Origin: Streptomyces albicerus
GTDB lineage: Bacteria; Actinomycetota; Actinomycetes; Streptomycetales; Streptomycetaceae
Length of the DNA stretch: 52,754 bases
NCBI RefSeq assembly: GCF_008905045.1
Contig: NZ_VWMY01000068.1
Span: 1-52,754, forward strand
Direction: 5' to 3'
The position numbers were made by a program, and so were the translations under genes. The notes beneath the pieces were generated by a model. It was not told the origin of the DNA. It did not search any database and saw only the letters and a program-made list of their open reading frames with translations. This document shows positions 1-9,229 of the stretch, piece after piece (position 1 is the first letter of the stretch; each line of letters opens with the position of its first letter).

Positions 1-3000
1 GTGCCATGACGCCCCTGGCGTCCGCCACGAAGAGCGTCCGCAGGCTCTCGTGCCGCGCGACCACGTCCCGCATCGCCAACGCCAGTGCATCTGCGTCGAG
101 TTCACCGCTCAGGTGCAGCGTGTAGGACAAGTTGTACGTTGCCGAAGGCCCCTCGTAGCGGTCCAGGAACCACAGCCGGCTCTGCGCGTACGACAGCGGC
201 ACCCGCTCCGGCCGCACCCGGGCCCGCCGCAGCACCGGACGCGACGACCGCTCCCCCGCACCCAGATGCTCCGCGAGCAACGCCACGGTCGCCGACTCGA
301 ACACCACCCGAAGCGGCAGCTCCACCCCGAAGGCCGAGCGCATCCGGTTCGCCAGCTGTGTGGCAAGGAGTGAATGCCCGCCCAGGTCGAAGAAGTTGTC
401 GTCGATCCCGACCTGCTCGACCCCGAGGAGGTCCTCGAACAGCTCGCACAGTGCCTCCTCCTGGGGCGTGCGAGGTGCGCGCCCGGTCGCCCCGCCCGCG
501 TAGTCGGGCGCGGGCAGTGCTCGCCGGTCCAGCTTCCCGTTCGGGTTCAGCGGCACCTCGGCGAGGGCCACCACGGTCGACGGCACCATGTATGCGGGCA
601 GCCGCTCGGCCACGTAGGCGCGCAGCTCGGCGGAGGCCGGCAAGGTGGTGCCCTCGGAGGGCACCGCATACCCCACCAGGCGCCGGTCGCCGCCCTGCTC
701 ATGACAGACGACCACAGCCTGTTCCACGCTCGGGTGCGCGCCCAACGCGGCCTGGACTTCGCCGAGTTCGATACGGAATCCGCGGATCTTGACCTGGTCG
801 TCCGTGCGCCCGTGGAAGACCAATTGGCCGTCGGGGGCCCAGGTGACGACGTCGCCGGTGCGGTACATCCGGCGGCCGGGTGCGCCGAACGGGCAGGCCA
901 CGAAGCGTCCGGCCGTCAGGCCCGGCCGGCCGAGGTAGCCGCGTGCGAGCGCCTCGCCCGCCACGTACATCTCGCCTGCCACACCGGCCGGCACCGGGCG
1001 CAGCGCGTCATCGAGGACGTACATCCGGGTGTTGGCGATCGGCCGGCCGATGGGCGGAGTGCGGCCGTCGGCGATCAGGGGATCACTGAAGGTCACGATC
1101 GCCGTGGTCTCGGTCGGCCCGTAGGCGTTGACCATGTCCCGGCCCTCTGACCAGCCGGTCACCAGCTCGGGCGTGGCTGCGTCGCCGCCCACGGCGAGGG
1201 AGGCCACGCCCGGCAGTGTGCCGGGCGGCAGCGCCCCGAGGACGGCCGGCGGCAGGAAGACATGGGTCACCCGCTGCGCGGCGATCGTGTCGATCAGCGG
1301 GCTGCCCGGGGCGAGGTGCTCCTGGGGGGCGAGCACCAGGGTGGCCTCCGTGAAGAGAGCCATGCACACCTCGTAGACCGAGACGTCGAAGCTCGGCGAG
1401 GCGAACTGCAGCACGCGGCTCGCGGCCGTCAGGCCGAGCCGCGTCCGCTGCGTCGCGATCAGACTGGCCACCCCGACGTGAGTGACGGCCACACCTTTCG
1501 GCCGCCCGGTCGAACCCGACGTATAGATCACATACGCGGCGTTGGCGACGGACAGCGAACCGCCGGGCCGCTCCTCGTCAGTCACCGGAGTGCCGTCGTG
1601 CCGCGCCACCGCTGCGGCAGTCTCGGGGGCGTCCATCCGCAGGACGGGCACGGCGAGTTCGGGCAGCGCGTCCGCCGTGACGGTGTCCGCCAGGATCAGC
1701 AGGGTGCGGGAGTCCTCCAGCAGGTAGGCGATCCGGTCCGCAGGGTACGCGGAGTCCACCGGCAGATAGGTGCCGCCGGCCTTCATCACAGCGAGGAGCG
1801 CCACCACCAGGTCGGGCGAGCGCGGCAGCGATACCGCCACCACGGTCTCCGCCTCTACGCCGCGCCGGATCAGTTCGCGGGCGAGCCGGTTCGCCCGCGC
1901 GTCCAGTTCCCGGTACGTCAGCAACTTGTCGCCGCACTCGACCGTCACCGCGTCGGGTGTCGCGGCGGCCCGCTGCTCGAAGAGGCCGGGCACGGTGGCG
2001 GCCTCGACGGGCACGGCGGTGCCGTTGTGCCCGTGCAGCAGCAGGTCCCGCTCGACGGGTCCGAGCAGATCGAGGCGGGCGACGGGCAGGTCGGGGTCGG
2101 CAGCGATCTGCTGGAGGACGCGGGCCAGCCGCTCGGCGACGGTCTCGGCGCCGGCGCGGTCGAAGAGGTGACGCTGGTACTGCACGGCCACCTGGAGGTG
2201 GGGCTCGGTGTTGACGGTGACCGTCAGCGGGTAGTGGGTGCCGGCGGACGAACGGACACCGGTGATCTCGATGCCTGCGTCGGCACCACCTTGGTGGTCC
2301 ACGCCCTGGTTGCCCACCGTGTACGACTCGGACGTCACCAGGGTGTCGAACAGGACGCTCGTGCCGGTGGCCCGGTGGATGTCGGCGAGGCCGCAGTGGT
2401 CGCTGGAGAGCGCCTCCTGCCGCTCCCGCATCCCGCGCAGCAGATCGGCCACGGTGTCCGTGGGCGCGAGCCGTACCCGCACCGGGAGCGTGTTGACGAA
2501 CAGCCCGGCCATCGAGGCCACGCCGGGCACCGCCTCCGGGCGTCCTGGCACGGTCGCCCCGAACACCACATCCTGCTGCCCGGTCAGCCCGGCGAGCAGC
2601 AGCGCCCAGGCGCCCTGCACCACGGTGTCCAGGGGAACGTCCAACTCGGCGGCCCGCCTGGACAGTTCACGCACCCCGCCTGCGGGCAGGGCCACCTCGA
2701 CTTCGCCGACCCCTGCGGACTCAGGCCCGCCCACCCCGGATCCGGATCCGACCACGGGGGCCAGCAGTGTCGGGTCCTCCACCCCCGCCAGCTCCTCGGC
2801 CCACCCGCGGGCCGCCGCCTCCCGGTCCTGCCCGGACAACCACACCAGGAAGTCCCGGTACTCAGCCACGCGCGGCAGCACGGAAGCGTCCCCACCGGCC
2901 GCATACAGGTGCAGCAGATCCTGCATCAGCACGGGCAACGACCAGCCGTCGAACAGCAGATGATGAGCCGTCAGCACCAGCTCGAACCGCTCGGTGCCCA

Positions 3001-4039
3001 CCTTCGCCAGCGCCATCCGCAGCAACGGCGGCACCGTCACATCGAAGTGGCTCCTCAAGTCCTGCGCGAGGAAGGCTTCGAACGCCGCACCCGGCTCGCG
3101 CTCCGTCCGCATCTCCTGGGCCAGGTCCACTTCACGCCAGGGCAGCTCCACCCCGTCGACGACCACCTGCACCGATGTGCCGTCGGCGCCCGGCACGAAG
3201 GCCGTCCGCAGATTGGCGTACCGGTCGAGCAGCACCTGACCTGCCGCCCGCATCCGCTCCCCCGCCACCGGCCCGCGCAACTGGATGACGAACTGCATCT
3301 GGTAGGCCCCCCGCGACGCATCGTCGAGGAGCGTGTGGAAGAGCAGCCCCGACTGCAGCGAGGTCAGCGGCCACACCTCCGCCAGCCCCGGATACCGTCG
3401 CTCCCACGTTTCGATCTCGCGCCAGCTCACCGGCGCCAGCGACACCCCGACCGCCCCGATCCGCCGGCCGGGCTCGGCCATCACCTGGCGTACGACCTGC
3501 ACGAACCGCTCCGCGAGCGACTCTGCGGCTGCCCGGCCGTACACGTCAGCGTCGTACCGGAGCGTGCCGACCAACCCGCCCCCGGAGGGGTCAGGGAGAG
3601 GACTGAGCAGTCCGGACGGGACGTCCTCGGGGGCCATCGCGCTCCCGACCCGATCCCGTACACGCGTCACCAGCGCGGCGAACGACGACTCGTCATCAGT
3701 TGGATCCACCCGCAGTACCGATGCGTCGGCGCCGAGCCACACCAGCCCCGCGGCACCCTCGTCGGGCCCGCCGGCCACGGGCAGTCCCACCGCGAGGCCG
3801 GCACCCCCACCGAGCCGGTGCAGCAGCACCGCGAGCGCCGCCTGCAGCACCATGGGCACCGTGGCGTCGCACTCACCGGCCAACTCCTCGACTGCGCACA
3901 GGAGTTCGCGGTCAAGTTCGAACTCCACCGAGTCACCGGCGCACTGGGGATCTCCCGGCTCACCCATGCCGTACCAGTGCGGCGAGGCAAAGCGGCCGAG
4001 TTCGTACGGAGAGGTAGCCACGGGGAACCGCACTCCCAT
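1..4039 (-). CDS. NRPS (partial C)-C-A-T-C..., 3' end outside window
   Basis: Non-ribosomal peptide synthetase, open at the left window edge, so about 1346 N-terminal residues are visible. Residues about 40-215 match only the C-terminal lobe of a condensation domain and contain no HHxxxDG. A complete C domain follows (PLTSLQSGLLFHT near 230; HHLLFDG with the second His at about 360). Next come an A domain (YTSGSTGRPKG, NAYGPTETT, YRTGD, and NPNGKLDRR with Lys about 1169), a carrier domain (GGHSL, Ser about 1223) and the first 80 residues of another C domain. My hand-read A-pocket residues are D,V,Y,F,A,G,A,A,I,K; I cannot assign a substrate. A TAG codon sits directly before the ATG, so the missing half C domain cannot lie upstream in frame. 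A GTG six codons in (4021) is an alternative start with a better ribosome site. The first 17 codons resemble the start of the MMPL gene. Confidence 0.9.
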   Translation of the reverse strand, partial: MGVRFPVATSPYELGRFASPHWYGMGEPGDPQCAGDSVEFELDRELLCAVEELAGECDATVPMVLQAALAVLLHRLGGGAGLAVGLPVAGGPDEGAAGLVWLGADASVLRVDPTDDESSFAALVTRVRDRVGSAMAPEDVPSGLLSPLPDPSGGGLVGTLRYDADVYGRAAAESLAERFVQVVRQVMAEPGRRIGAVGVSLAPVSWREIETWERRYPGLAEVWPLTSLQSGLLFHTLLDDASRGAYQMQFVIQLRGPVAGERMRAAGQVLLDRYANLRTAFVPGADGTSVQVVVDGVELPWREVDLAQEMRTEREPGAAFEAFLAQDLRSHFDVTVPPLLRMALAKVGTERFELVLTAHHLLFDGWSLPVLMQDLLHLYAAGGDASVLPRVAEYRDFLVWLSGQDREAAARGWAEELAGVEDPTLLAPVVGSGSGVGGPESAGVGEVEVALPAGGVRELSRRAAELDVPLDTVVQGAWALLLAGLTGQQDVVFGATVPGRPEAVPGVASMAGLFVNTLPVRVRLAPTDTVADLLRGMRERQEALSSDHCGLADIHRATGTSVLFDTLVTSESYTVGNQGVDHQGGADAGIEITGVRSSAGTHYPLTVTVNTEPHLQVAVQYQRHLFDRAGAETVAERLARVLQQIAADPDLPVARLDLLGPVERDLLLHGHNGTAVPVEAATVPGLFEQRAAATPDAVTVECGDKLLTYRELDARANRLARELIRRGVEAETVVAVSLPRSPDLVVALLAVMKAGGTYLPVDSAYPADRIAYLLEDSRTLLILADTVTADALPELAVPVLRMDAPETAAAVARHDGTPVTDEERPGGSLSVANAAYVIYTSGSTGRPKGVAVTHVGVASLIATQRTRLGLTAASRVLQFASPSFDVSVYEVCMALFTEATLVLAPQEHLAPGSPLIDTIAAQRVTHVFLPPAVLGALPPGTLPGVASLAVGGDAATPELVTGWSEGRDMVNAYGPTETTAIVTFSDPLIADGRTPPIGRPIANTRMYVLDDALRPVPAGVAGEMYVAGEALARGYLGRPGLTAGRFVACPFGAPGRRMYRTGDVVTWAPDGQLVFHGRTDDQVKIRGFRIELGEVQAALGAHPSVEQAVVVCHEQGGDRRLVGYAVPSEGTTLPASAELRAYVAERLPAYMVPSTVVALAEVPLNPNGKLDRRALPAPDYAGGATGRAPRTPQEEALCELFEDLLGVEQVGIDDNFFDLGGHSLLATQLANRMRSAFGVELPLRVVFESATVALLAEHLGAGERSSRPVLRRARVRPERVPLSYAQSRLWFLDRYEGPSATYNLSYTLHLSGELDADALALAMRDVVARHESLRTLFVADARGVMA

Positions 4040-4051
4040 CTAGTGGGGCAG
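3985..4051 (-). repeat. Start-region inverted repeat, NRPS copy
   Basis: On the minus strand this block covers the untranslated CTGCCCCACT region, the NRPS start codon and about 17 codons. It matches 5110-5178 on the plus strand at most positions and reads MGVRFPVAT in both. The two copies are inverted relative to each other and about 1.06 kb apart. The similarity stops abruptly after GCCGCTTYGCCT. Confidence 0.85.
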
Positions 4052-5109
4052 AAGCAGTACGCCCCTGCGCGGCAATGCAGCCGGGACAGGGGCGGGGCAC
4101 CAACCGACCATGACAAACGGCGCACCTTATGGCCCGGTTTCTCCAGCGGCTCGGTAGCCCACCTCAAGCTGGGGTCAAGTTCCGGCGGATCACCGGGCGG
4201 CTGTGCGTCGATGGCGTTCCCGTCCAGCACGGGCAGCCCGGCCCGGTGGACCCTCGACACGAGAAGTGCCAGGCCAGCATGATGAGCCGCACGCCCTTCG
4301 CGATCTTGCCCGCCATTGGCCGTCAGCACCCTCGGCGCGGGCCGCCATTGCCTCCACCACTCGCCGGCCCCCTGTTTGTGCCGCATGCGGGGACGCTGGC
4401 CCGCCTGGTGCAACGGGGCGCGCACCTCGCCCTTCGCGGCGCACGTCCGGGTGGAGGCCGAGGAGGCTTGTGAGCGAGCCGGACGACACCGCCAGCTACC
4501 AGGTGATCACGGTACTGGGGCAGCGGTGAACCTGACGCCAGGTCTCGGCGAGTGGAGTGCCTCCGCTCTCCGAGATCGACAAATGGGGTGCGTCGTGCGG
4601 AGGTCGAGGGTGCCGTGCCGCGGTGGCCGGTTCGGTTGTCGCGGTGGGCTCCAGCAGGTCAGTGAACCGGAGGCCGGTGGTAAGCCACGGCCCTCCGGAC
4701 GAATCTTGAGTCGTTTCTCAGGCGAGCCCGGCGGCCGATGCATCGGTCGGATGCCGGGTCGGCCGTCGGGCGTCCCAGGGTCGACACGCTCTGCGTGCTG
4801 CTCGAATGCACCGGCGAAGAACGCTTCGAACCCTGCGCAAAGCTCCGCCAGTTGGTCGTCGACGGAAAACGTCGGGCGCGAGGAGCGGCCGGGGTTTCCA
4901 CACGTGTCCGACGTCGGCGCAGGGCGCGTATCGGCGCAGGTGACGTGCGACGGCTGGCCGGAACTGATCCGTCTGCTCGACGTCCGCTCGAGGGACAGTC
5001 CAGGCCCTCCGGAGAAGGTGGCTCTTCGACCGCGCACTGGGTCAGCGTGTGGGCATGTCAAAGTCCACCACCCGGTCCTCCCCCCGGGTGGTCGGCCGCA
5101 TGCGTCCCC
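4052..5109. other. About 1.06 kb without a convincing gene
   Basis: This stretch lies between the two inverted start-region copies. Reading frames exist on both strands, but none has a recognisable domain, a good ribosome site and actinomycete-like third-position GC together. It probably carries promoters for the divergent NRPS and MMPL genes plus decayed sequence. I see no tRNA or IS terminus in it. Confidence 0.5.
5067..5092 (+). promoter_or_regulatory. GC-rich hairpin upstream of the MMPL gene
   Basis: A perfect 9-bp inverted repeat (ACCACCCGG / CCGGGTGGT) encloses an 8-base pyrimidine loop about 50-75 bp before the MMPL start. It could be an operator for a local repressor or a leader hairpin. 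No U-run follows, so a terminator is less likely. Confidence 0.4.
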
Positions 5110-5178
5110 CTGCCCCCCACTCAATGGGAGTGCGGTTTCCCGTGGCTACCTTCCTGTACAAACTCGGCCGCTTCGCCT
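5110..5178 (+). repeat. Start-region inverted repeat, MMPL copy
   Basis: This is the plus-strand partner of 3985-4051. The sequence VATFLYKLGRFAFRRR is typical of actinomycete MMPL N-termini. I therefore infer that this is the original copy and that the NRPS gene received it. Confidence 0.85.
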
Positions 5179-7406
5179 TCAGGCGACGCGGCCTTGTCAC
5201 CCTGCTGTGGGTGCTGATCGTCTGCGGCGTCGGTGCCGCGGCCTCGTCTGCTCCCACACCGCCGACCGAACAGTTCTCGATGCCGGGCACCGAGTCGCAG
5301 AAGGCGTTCGACCTGCTCGAGGAGAAGTTCCCGGACGCCGGCGCCGACGGTGCCACCGCCCGTGTGGTGATCCGCGCGCCCGAGGGCAAACCGATCGCCG
5401 ACGAGAAGGCGGCGATCGGCGAGCTCGTCGGCGAGCTCGGCAAGGCGCCCCAAGTGGCCGCCGTCGCCGACCCGTTCAAGGCCGACTCGATCAGCGAGGA
5501 CGGCCGCACCGCCTATGCCGTGGTGACCTACAAGGTCGCCGCACCCGACCTCACCGACGAGGCGCACGACGCGCTCACCGAGGCCACCGACCGGGCCCGC
5601 GACGGCGGCCTGACCGTCGAGGCGGGCGGTGACGCGGTCGCGATCGAGCAGACCATGTCCGGCACCGGTGAGCAGATCGGTGTGCTGATCTCGGCCATCG
5701 TCCTGCTGGTCACCTTCGGCTCGTTCATCGCCGCCGGTATGCCACTGCTCACCGCCCTGATCGGGGTGGGCGTCGGCGTCTCCGCCATCACCGCGCTCGG
5801 CTCCACCCTCGGGCTGTCCGCCACGACATCGACCCTGGCGATGATGATCGGCCTGGCGGTCGGCATCGACTACGCCCTGTTCGTCGTCTCCCGCTACCGC
5901 GCCGAGATCGCCGAGGGCCGCACCCCCGAGGAGGCCGCGGGCCGCGCGACCGGCACCGCCGGTTCGGCCGTCGTCTTCGCCGGACTCACCGTTATCATCG
6001 CGCTGGCCGGCCTCGCGGTCGTCAACATCCCGATCCTCACCAAGATGGCCCTCGCCGCGGCCGGTACGGTCGCCGTCGCCGTGCTGATCGCGGTCACCTT
6101 CGTGCCCGCCCTGCTCGGCTTCGCACCGCGCCGGGTGCTGCGGGTCGCCGACCGCCGCCTCGTCCAGGCCAAGAAGCCGCTGTCGGCGCGCAAGCTGCGC
6201 AAGTCCGAGAAGAAGGCCGCGAAGCTGGCCGCGCGGACCAAGCCGAACCTGTCCACCCGCTGGGCCTCCTTCGTGGTGCGCCACCCGCTCGGGGTGCTCT
6301 TCCTCGCGGTGGTCGGCCTCGGCGCGGTCGCCCTGCCCGCCACCAAGCTGGAGCTCGGCCTGCCCGGCGAGGGCACGATGGCGACCGACACCACCCAGCG
6401 CAAGGCGTACGACCTGCTGTCCGACTCCTTCGGGCCCGGCTTCAACGGCCCGCTGACGGTGACCGTCGAGGGCAAGGACGCGGCCGCCGCCGGCGACAAG
6501 GTCGGCGAGACCCTCAAGAAGACCGCGGGCGTCGACTCGGTCTCCAAGGCCACCGCCAACAAGGCGGGCGACACCGCCCTCTTCAGCATCGTCCCGAAGA
6601 CCGGCCCGACCGACGCCAAGACCGAACAGCTGGTCAAGGACATCCGCGCGAAGGCCACCACGCTCGCGGCGTCCGCGGGCGCCACCGAGATCCTGGTGAC
6701 CGGCCAGAGCGCGCTGTTCATCGACTTCTCGCAGACCCTGTCCGACGCGCTGCTGCCCTACCTGGGCCTGGTGGTCGGCCTGGCCTTCCTGCTGCTGCTG
6801 TTGGTGTTCCGCTCGATCCTGGTCCCGCTGAAGGCGGCGCTCGGCTTCCTGCTCTCGGTGAGCGCGGCACTCGGCGCGTTGGTCGCGGTGTTCCAGTTGG
6901 GCTGGGCCGCCGACTTCTTCGGCATCGAGCAGACCGGCCCGATCATGACGACGCTGCCGATCTTCATGATCGGTGTGGTCTTCGGTCTCGCCATGGACTA
7001 CGAGGTCTTCCTGGTCACGCGGATGCGTGAGGCGTACGTCCACGGCGCTCCGGCGAAGGAGGCCATCGTCACCGGCTTCCATCACAGCGGCCGGGTGGTC
7101 GTGGCCGCCGCGATCATCATGATCAGCGTCTTCTCGGGCTTCATCGTGGAAGACGAGGACCTGGTCGCGATGATGGGCTTCGGCCTTGCCTCAGCCGTCC
7201 TGTTCGACGCCTTCGTGGTCCGGATGGCGATCGTGCCCGCCGTGCACTCGCTGCTCGGCGACGCCGCCTGGTGGCTGCCGAAGTGGCTCGGCCGGCTGCT
7301 GCCGAACGTGGACGTCGAGGGCGAGAAGCTGCAGCAGCGGCTGCAGTCCGGCCCGCCACACATCCCGCAGAACAGGCCGGAACACGAGCGCAACCTCGTG
7401 CACTGA
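5142..7406 (+). CDS. MMPL/RND-family membrane exporter
   Basis: Integral membrane transporter of about 754 residues that probably exports a lipid or the cluster product using the proton gradient. It begins VATFLYKLGRFAFRRR followed by a first membrane helix. A large extracytoplasmic loop comes next, then a block of five or six helices (from GVLISAIVLLVTFGSF). This includes the MMPL signature GLAVGIDYALFVVSRYR. A cytoplasmic basic stretch and a second loop follow, then a second helix block with GLAMDYEVFLVTRMREA. The GTG start was chosen because it gives the family-typical N-terminus and has GGGAGTG upstream. An in-frame ATG at 5124 is possible. A strong terminator follows, so it is probably monocistronic. 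Involvement in product export is inferred from position only. Confidence 0.92.
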   Translation: MATFLYKLGRFAFRRRGLVTLLWVLIVCGVGAAASSAPTPPTEQFSMPGTESQKAFDLLEEKFPDAGADGATARVVIRAPEGKPIADEKAAIGELVGELGKAPQVAAVADPFKADSISEDGRTAYAVVTYKVAAPDLTDEAHDALTEATDRARDGGLTVEAGGDAVAIEQTMSGTGEQIGVLISAIVLLVTFGSFIAAGMPLLTALIGVGVGVSAITALGSTLGLSATTSTLAMMIGLAVGIDYALFVVSRYRAEIAEGRTPEEAAGRATGTAGSAVVFAGLTVIIALAGLAVVNIPILTKMALAAAGTVAVAVLIAVTFVPALLGFAPRRVLRVADRRLVQAKKPLSARKLRKSEKKAAKLAARTKPNLSTRWASFVVRHPLGVLFLAVVGLGAVALPATKLELGLPGEGTMATDTTQRKAYDLLSDSFGPGFNGPLTVTVEGKDAAAAGDKVGETLKKTAGVDSVSKATANKAGDTALFSIVPKTGPTDAKTEQLVKDIRAKATTLAASAGATEILVTGQSALFIDFSQTLSDALLPYLGLVVGLAFLLLLLVFRSILVPLKAALGFLLSVSAALGALVAVFQLGWAADFFGIEQTGPIMTTLPIFMIGVVFGLAMDYEVFLVTRMREAYVHGAPAKEAIVTGFHHSGRVVVAAAIIMISVFSGFIVEDEDLVAMMGFGLASAVLFDAFVVRMAIVPAVHSLLGDAAWWLPKWLGRLLPNVDVEGEKLQQRLQSGPPHIPQNRPEHERNLVH

Positions 7407-7431
7407 AGCGATACACGGATGAACAACCACG

Positions 7432-7463
7432 GCCCGGCGCGACCTGCTTTGGTCGCGCCGGGC
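7432..7463 (+). terminator. Terminator after the MMPL gene
   Basis: A perfect 13-bp stem (GCCCGGCGCGACC / GGTCGCGCCGGGC) with a 6-base loop lies 25 bp after the MMPL stop codon. It is followed by TGTTCGTTGTG, a weak T-rich tail typical of high-GC actinomycetes. Confidence 0.88.
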
Positions 7464-7699
7464 TGTTCGTTGTGTACGGGCCCCAGGAGCTGCTGGTGCT
7501 CACCACCGATGCCGACGGCGGTCGCCCGCCGAGAGTGGTGCTCGCCGGAACCTGCGCGGACGAGCGGGAGCGGGTCCGCGGCCTCACCCGATCTCAAGGA
7601 CGTCTGATCGCCGCAGCACCGGTCAACTGCCGGAGGGCCCAGTCCGTTCATCTTCCGTCGTTCTTCGAGTGTTTCTCGTTCGAGGTCGTCCAGCGTGGC

Positions 7700-7713
7700 T
7701 GTCACACGTGTGA
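7700..7713. promoter_or_regulatory. Perfect 14-bp palindrome GTCACACGTGTGAC
   Basis: A perfect dyad about 35 bp upstream of the metK remnant and 195 bp upstream of the aminotransferase. It has the size and symmetry of a repressor operator. Its regulator is unknown, and a single copy is weak evidence. Confidence 0.35.
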
Positions 7714-7747
7714 CTTCATGCCCTGAGCTGCAACCATCTGGAGAGCC

Positions 7748-7842
7748 ATGTCCCGTCGTCTGTTCACCTCGGAGTCCGTCACCGAGGGGCCACCCCGACA
7801 AAATCGCCGATTGGATCAGTGACACCATCCTCGACGCGCTGC
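7748..7842 (+). pseudogene. metK: Frameshifted 5' stub of S-adenosylmethionine synthetase
   Basis: A GGAG ribosome site and ATG are followed by MSRRLFTSESVTEG, the conserved MetK N-terminus. An extra G then shifts the frame. The continuation HPDKIADWISDTILDAL is clearly readable one frame over. In the original frame translation stops at 7822, giving a 24-residue peptide. Homology ends at about 7842, and the remaining roughly 370 residues of MetK are absent. The stub lies directly upstream of the aminotransferase, so the old metK start region may now serve as its leader. Confidence 0.85.
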
Positions 7843-7906
7843 CGGTTCCTCTCTGCGGTCCCACCACGACAGTGACCTTGTCCACCGAGCCCCGGGGGCG
7901 TCTTCC

Positions 7907-9229
7907 ATGACCAACCACAGCCTCGCGAGGCCGCAGAGCGGCCGCAACGTCCCCGACCCCCACCTCGGCCGGTACGCCGTGCGCACCGCGGGCATGACGG
8001 CCTCGGAGATCCGGGCGTTGTTCGCGGTCGCCAGCAGGCCGGAGGTGGTCTCGCTGGCCGGCGGCATGCCGAACCTGGCCGCGCTGCCGCTGCAAACGCT
8101 CTCGGCGCAGGTCGCGCAGATCATCGCGGAGGACGGCCTGACGGCGCTGCAGTACGCGTCGGCGCACGGCCTGCCGCTGCTGCGGGACCAGATCTGCGAC
8201 GTGATGGCGCTGGAGGGCATCAACGCGCACCCGGACGACGTCGTGGTGACGGTCGGCTCGCAGATGGGCCTCGACCTGGTGACCCGGCTGTTCTGCGACC
8301 CGGGTGACGTGGTGGTGGCCGAGGGCCCCTCGTACGTCGGCGCGCTGGGCTCGTTCGCCGCGTACCAGGCGCAGGTCGTGCATGTGGCGATGGACGAGCA
8401 CGGCCTGGTGCCGGAGGGGCTGCGGGCGGCGCTGCGGCGGGCCGGGGACGCCGGGCAGCGTGTGAAGCTGCTGTACACGATCCCGAACTTCCACAACCCG
8501 GCCGGCGTGACGCTGGCGGTCGAGCGGCGGGAGGAGATTCTGGAGATCTGCCGCACGTTCGACGTGCTGGTGGTCGAGGACAACCCGTACGGCCTGCTCG
8601 GCTTCGACGGCCAGACCTACCCGGCACTGCGCTCGCTGGACCCGGACAACGTGGTGTACCTGGGCTCGTTCTCGAAGACGTTCGCCTCCGGCCTGCGGGT
8701 CGGCTGGGTGCTGGCGCCGCACGCGGTGCGGGAGAAGCTGGTGTGGGCCATGGAGTCGGCGACGCTGTGCCCGCCCACGCTGAACCAGATGATCGTGTCG
8801 CGCTACCTAGCCACGCAGGACTGGAAGGGCCAGATCAAGGCGTTCCAGGAGAACTACCGCGAGCGCCGTGACGCGATGCTGTCCGCACTGGAGCAGTATC
8901 TGCCGCCGGGCTGCACGTGGACGAAGCCGGACGGCGGGTTCTACGTGTGGGTGACGGTGCCGGAGGGCGTGGACACGAAGGCGATGCTGCCGCGCGCGGT
9001 GACCGCCCGGGTGGCGTACGCGTCGGGCACCGGGTTCTCCACGGACGGGTTCGGCAGCCGCCAGATGCGGTTGTCCTACTGCTACCCGCCGCCGGAGCGG
9101 ATCCGCGAGGGCGTGCGCCGGCTGGCCGCGGTGCTGGAGTCCGAAATGGACCTCGCGCGCACCTTCGGCAGCGTGGGTTCCCACCGGATACCGGGGCCGC
9201 AGACGCCCTGGCCGGATGCGGTCCGATGA
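7907..9229 (+). CDS. PLP fold-type I aminotransferase, LysN/2-aminoadipate type
   Basis: A 440-residue class I/II aminotransferase that exchanges an amino group between an amino acid and a 2-oxo acid. Visible landmarks are RTAGMTASEIRALF near the N-terminus, VEDNPYG around 223-229 (PLP ring contact), and SFSKTFASGLRVGW with the Schiff-base lysine at about 257. The C-terminal RLSYCYPP carries the carboxylate-binding arginine region. This is the MocR-less LysN/ARO8-like branch, whose members act on 2-aminoadipate, aromatic or branched substrates. It could supply an amino acid to the NRPS or be an unrelated metabolic gene. It is separated from the MMPL gene by a terminator and from the thioesterase by 587 bp. 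Confidence 0.9.
   Translation: MTNHSLARPQSGRNVPDPHLGRYAVRTAGMTASEIRALFAVASRPEVVSLAGGMPNLAALPLQTLSAQVAQIIAEDGLTALQYASAHGLPLLRDQICDVMALEGINAHPDDVVVTVGSQMGLDLVTRLFCDPGDVVVAEGPSYVGALGSFAAYQAQVVHVAMDEHGLVPEGLRAALRRAGDAGQRVKLLYTIPNFHNPAGVTLAVERREEILEICRTFDVLVVEDNPYGLLGFDGQTYPALRSLDPDNVVYLGSFSKTFASGLRVGWVLAPHAVREKLVWAMESATLCPPTLNQMIVSRYLATQDWKGQIKAFQENYRERRDAMLSALEQYLPPGCTWTKPDGGFYVWVTVPEGVDTKAMLPRAVTARVAYASGTGFSTDGFGSRQMRLSYCYPPPERIREGVRRLAAVLESEMDLARTFGSVGSHRIPGPQTPWPDAVR

Noticed and set aside
1262..4282. 1006-residue plus-strand frame
   Set aside because: It is the antisense shadow of the NRPS. Its text is Arg/His/Gln-rich without domains, while the minus strand gives clear C, A and carrier motifs.
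4507..5124. 205-residue minus-strand frame with FSVDDQLAELCAGFEAFFAGAF, considered as a TetR-type regulator of the MMPL gene
   Set aside because: There is no N-terminal helix-turn-helix, no ribosome site and low-quality sequence on both sides of the short helical stretch.
5121..7085. 654-residue minus-strand frame inside the MMPL gene
   Set aside because: Low-complexity Asp/Gly/Arg/Gln text typical of an antisense frame. The plus strand encodes a normal MMPL protein.
7082..8722. 546-residue minus-strand frame across the aminotransferase
   Set aside because: Antisense shadow crossing a terminator and two unrelated loci, with no domain.
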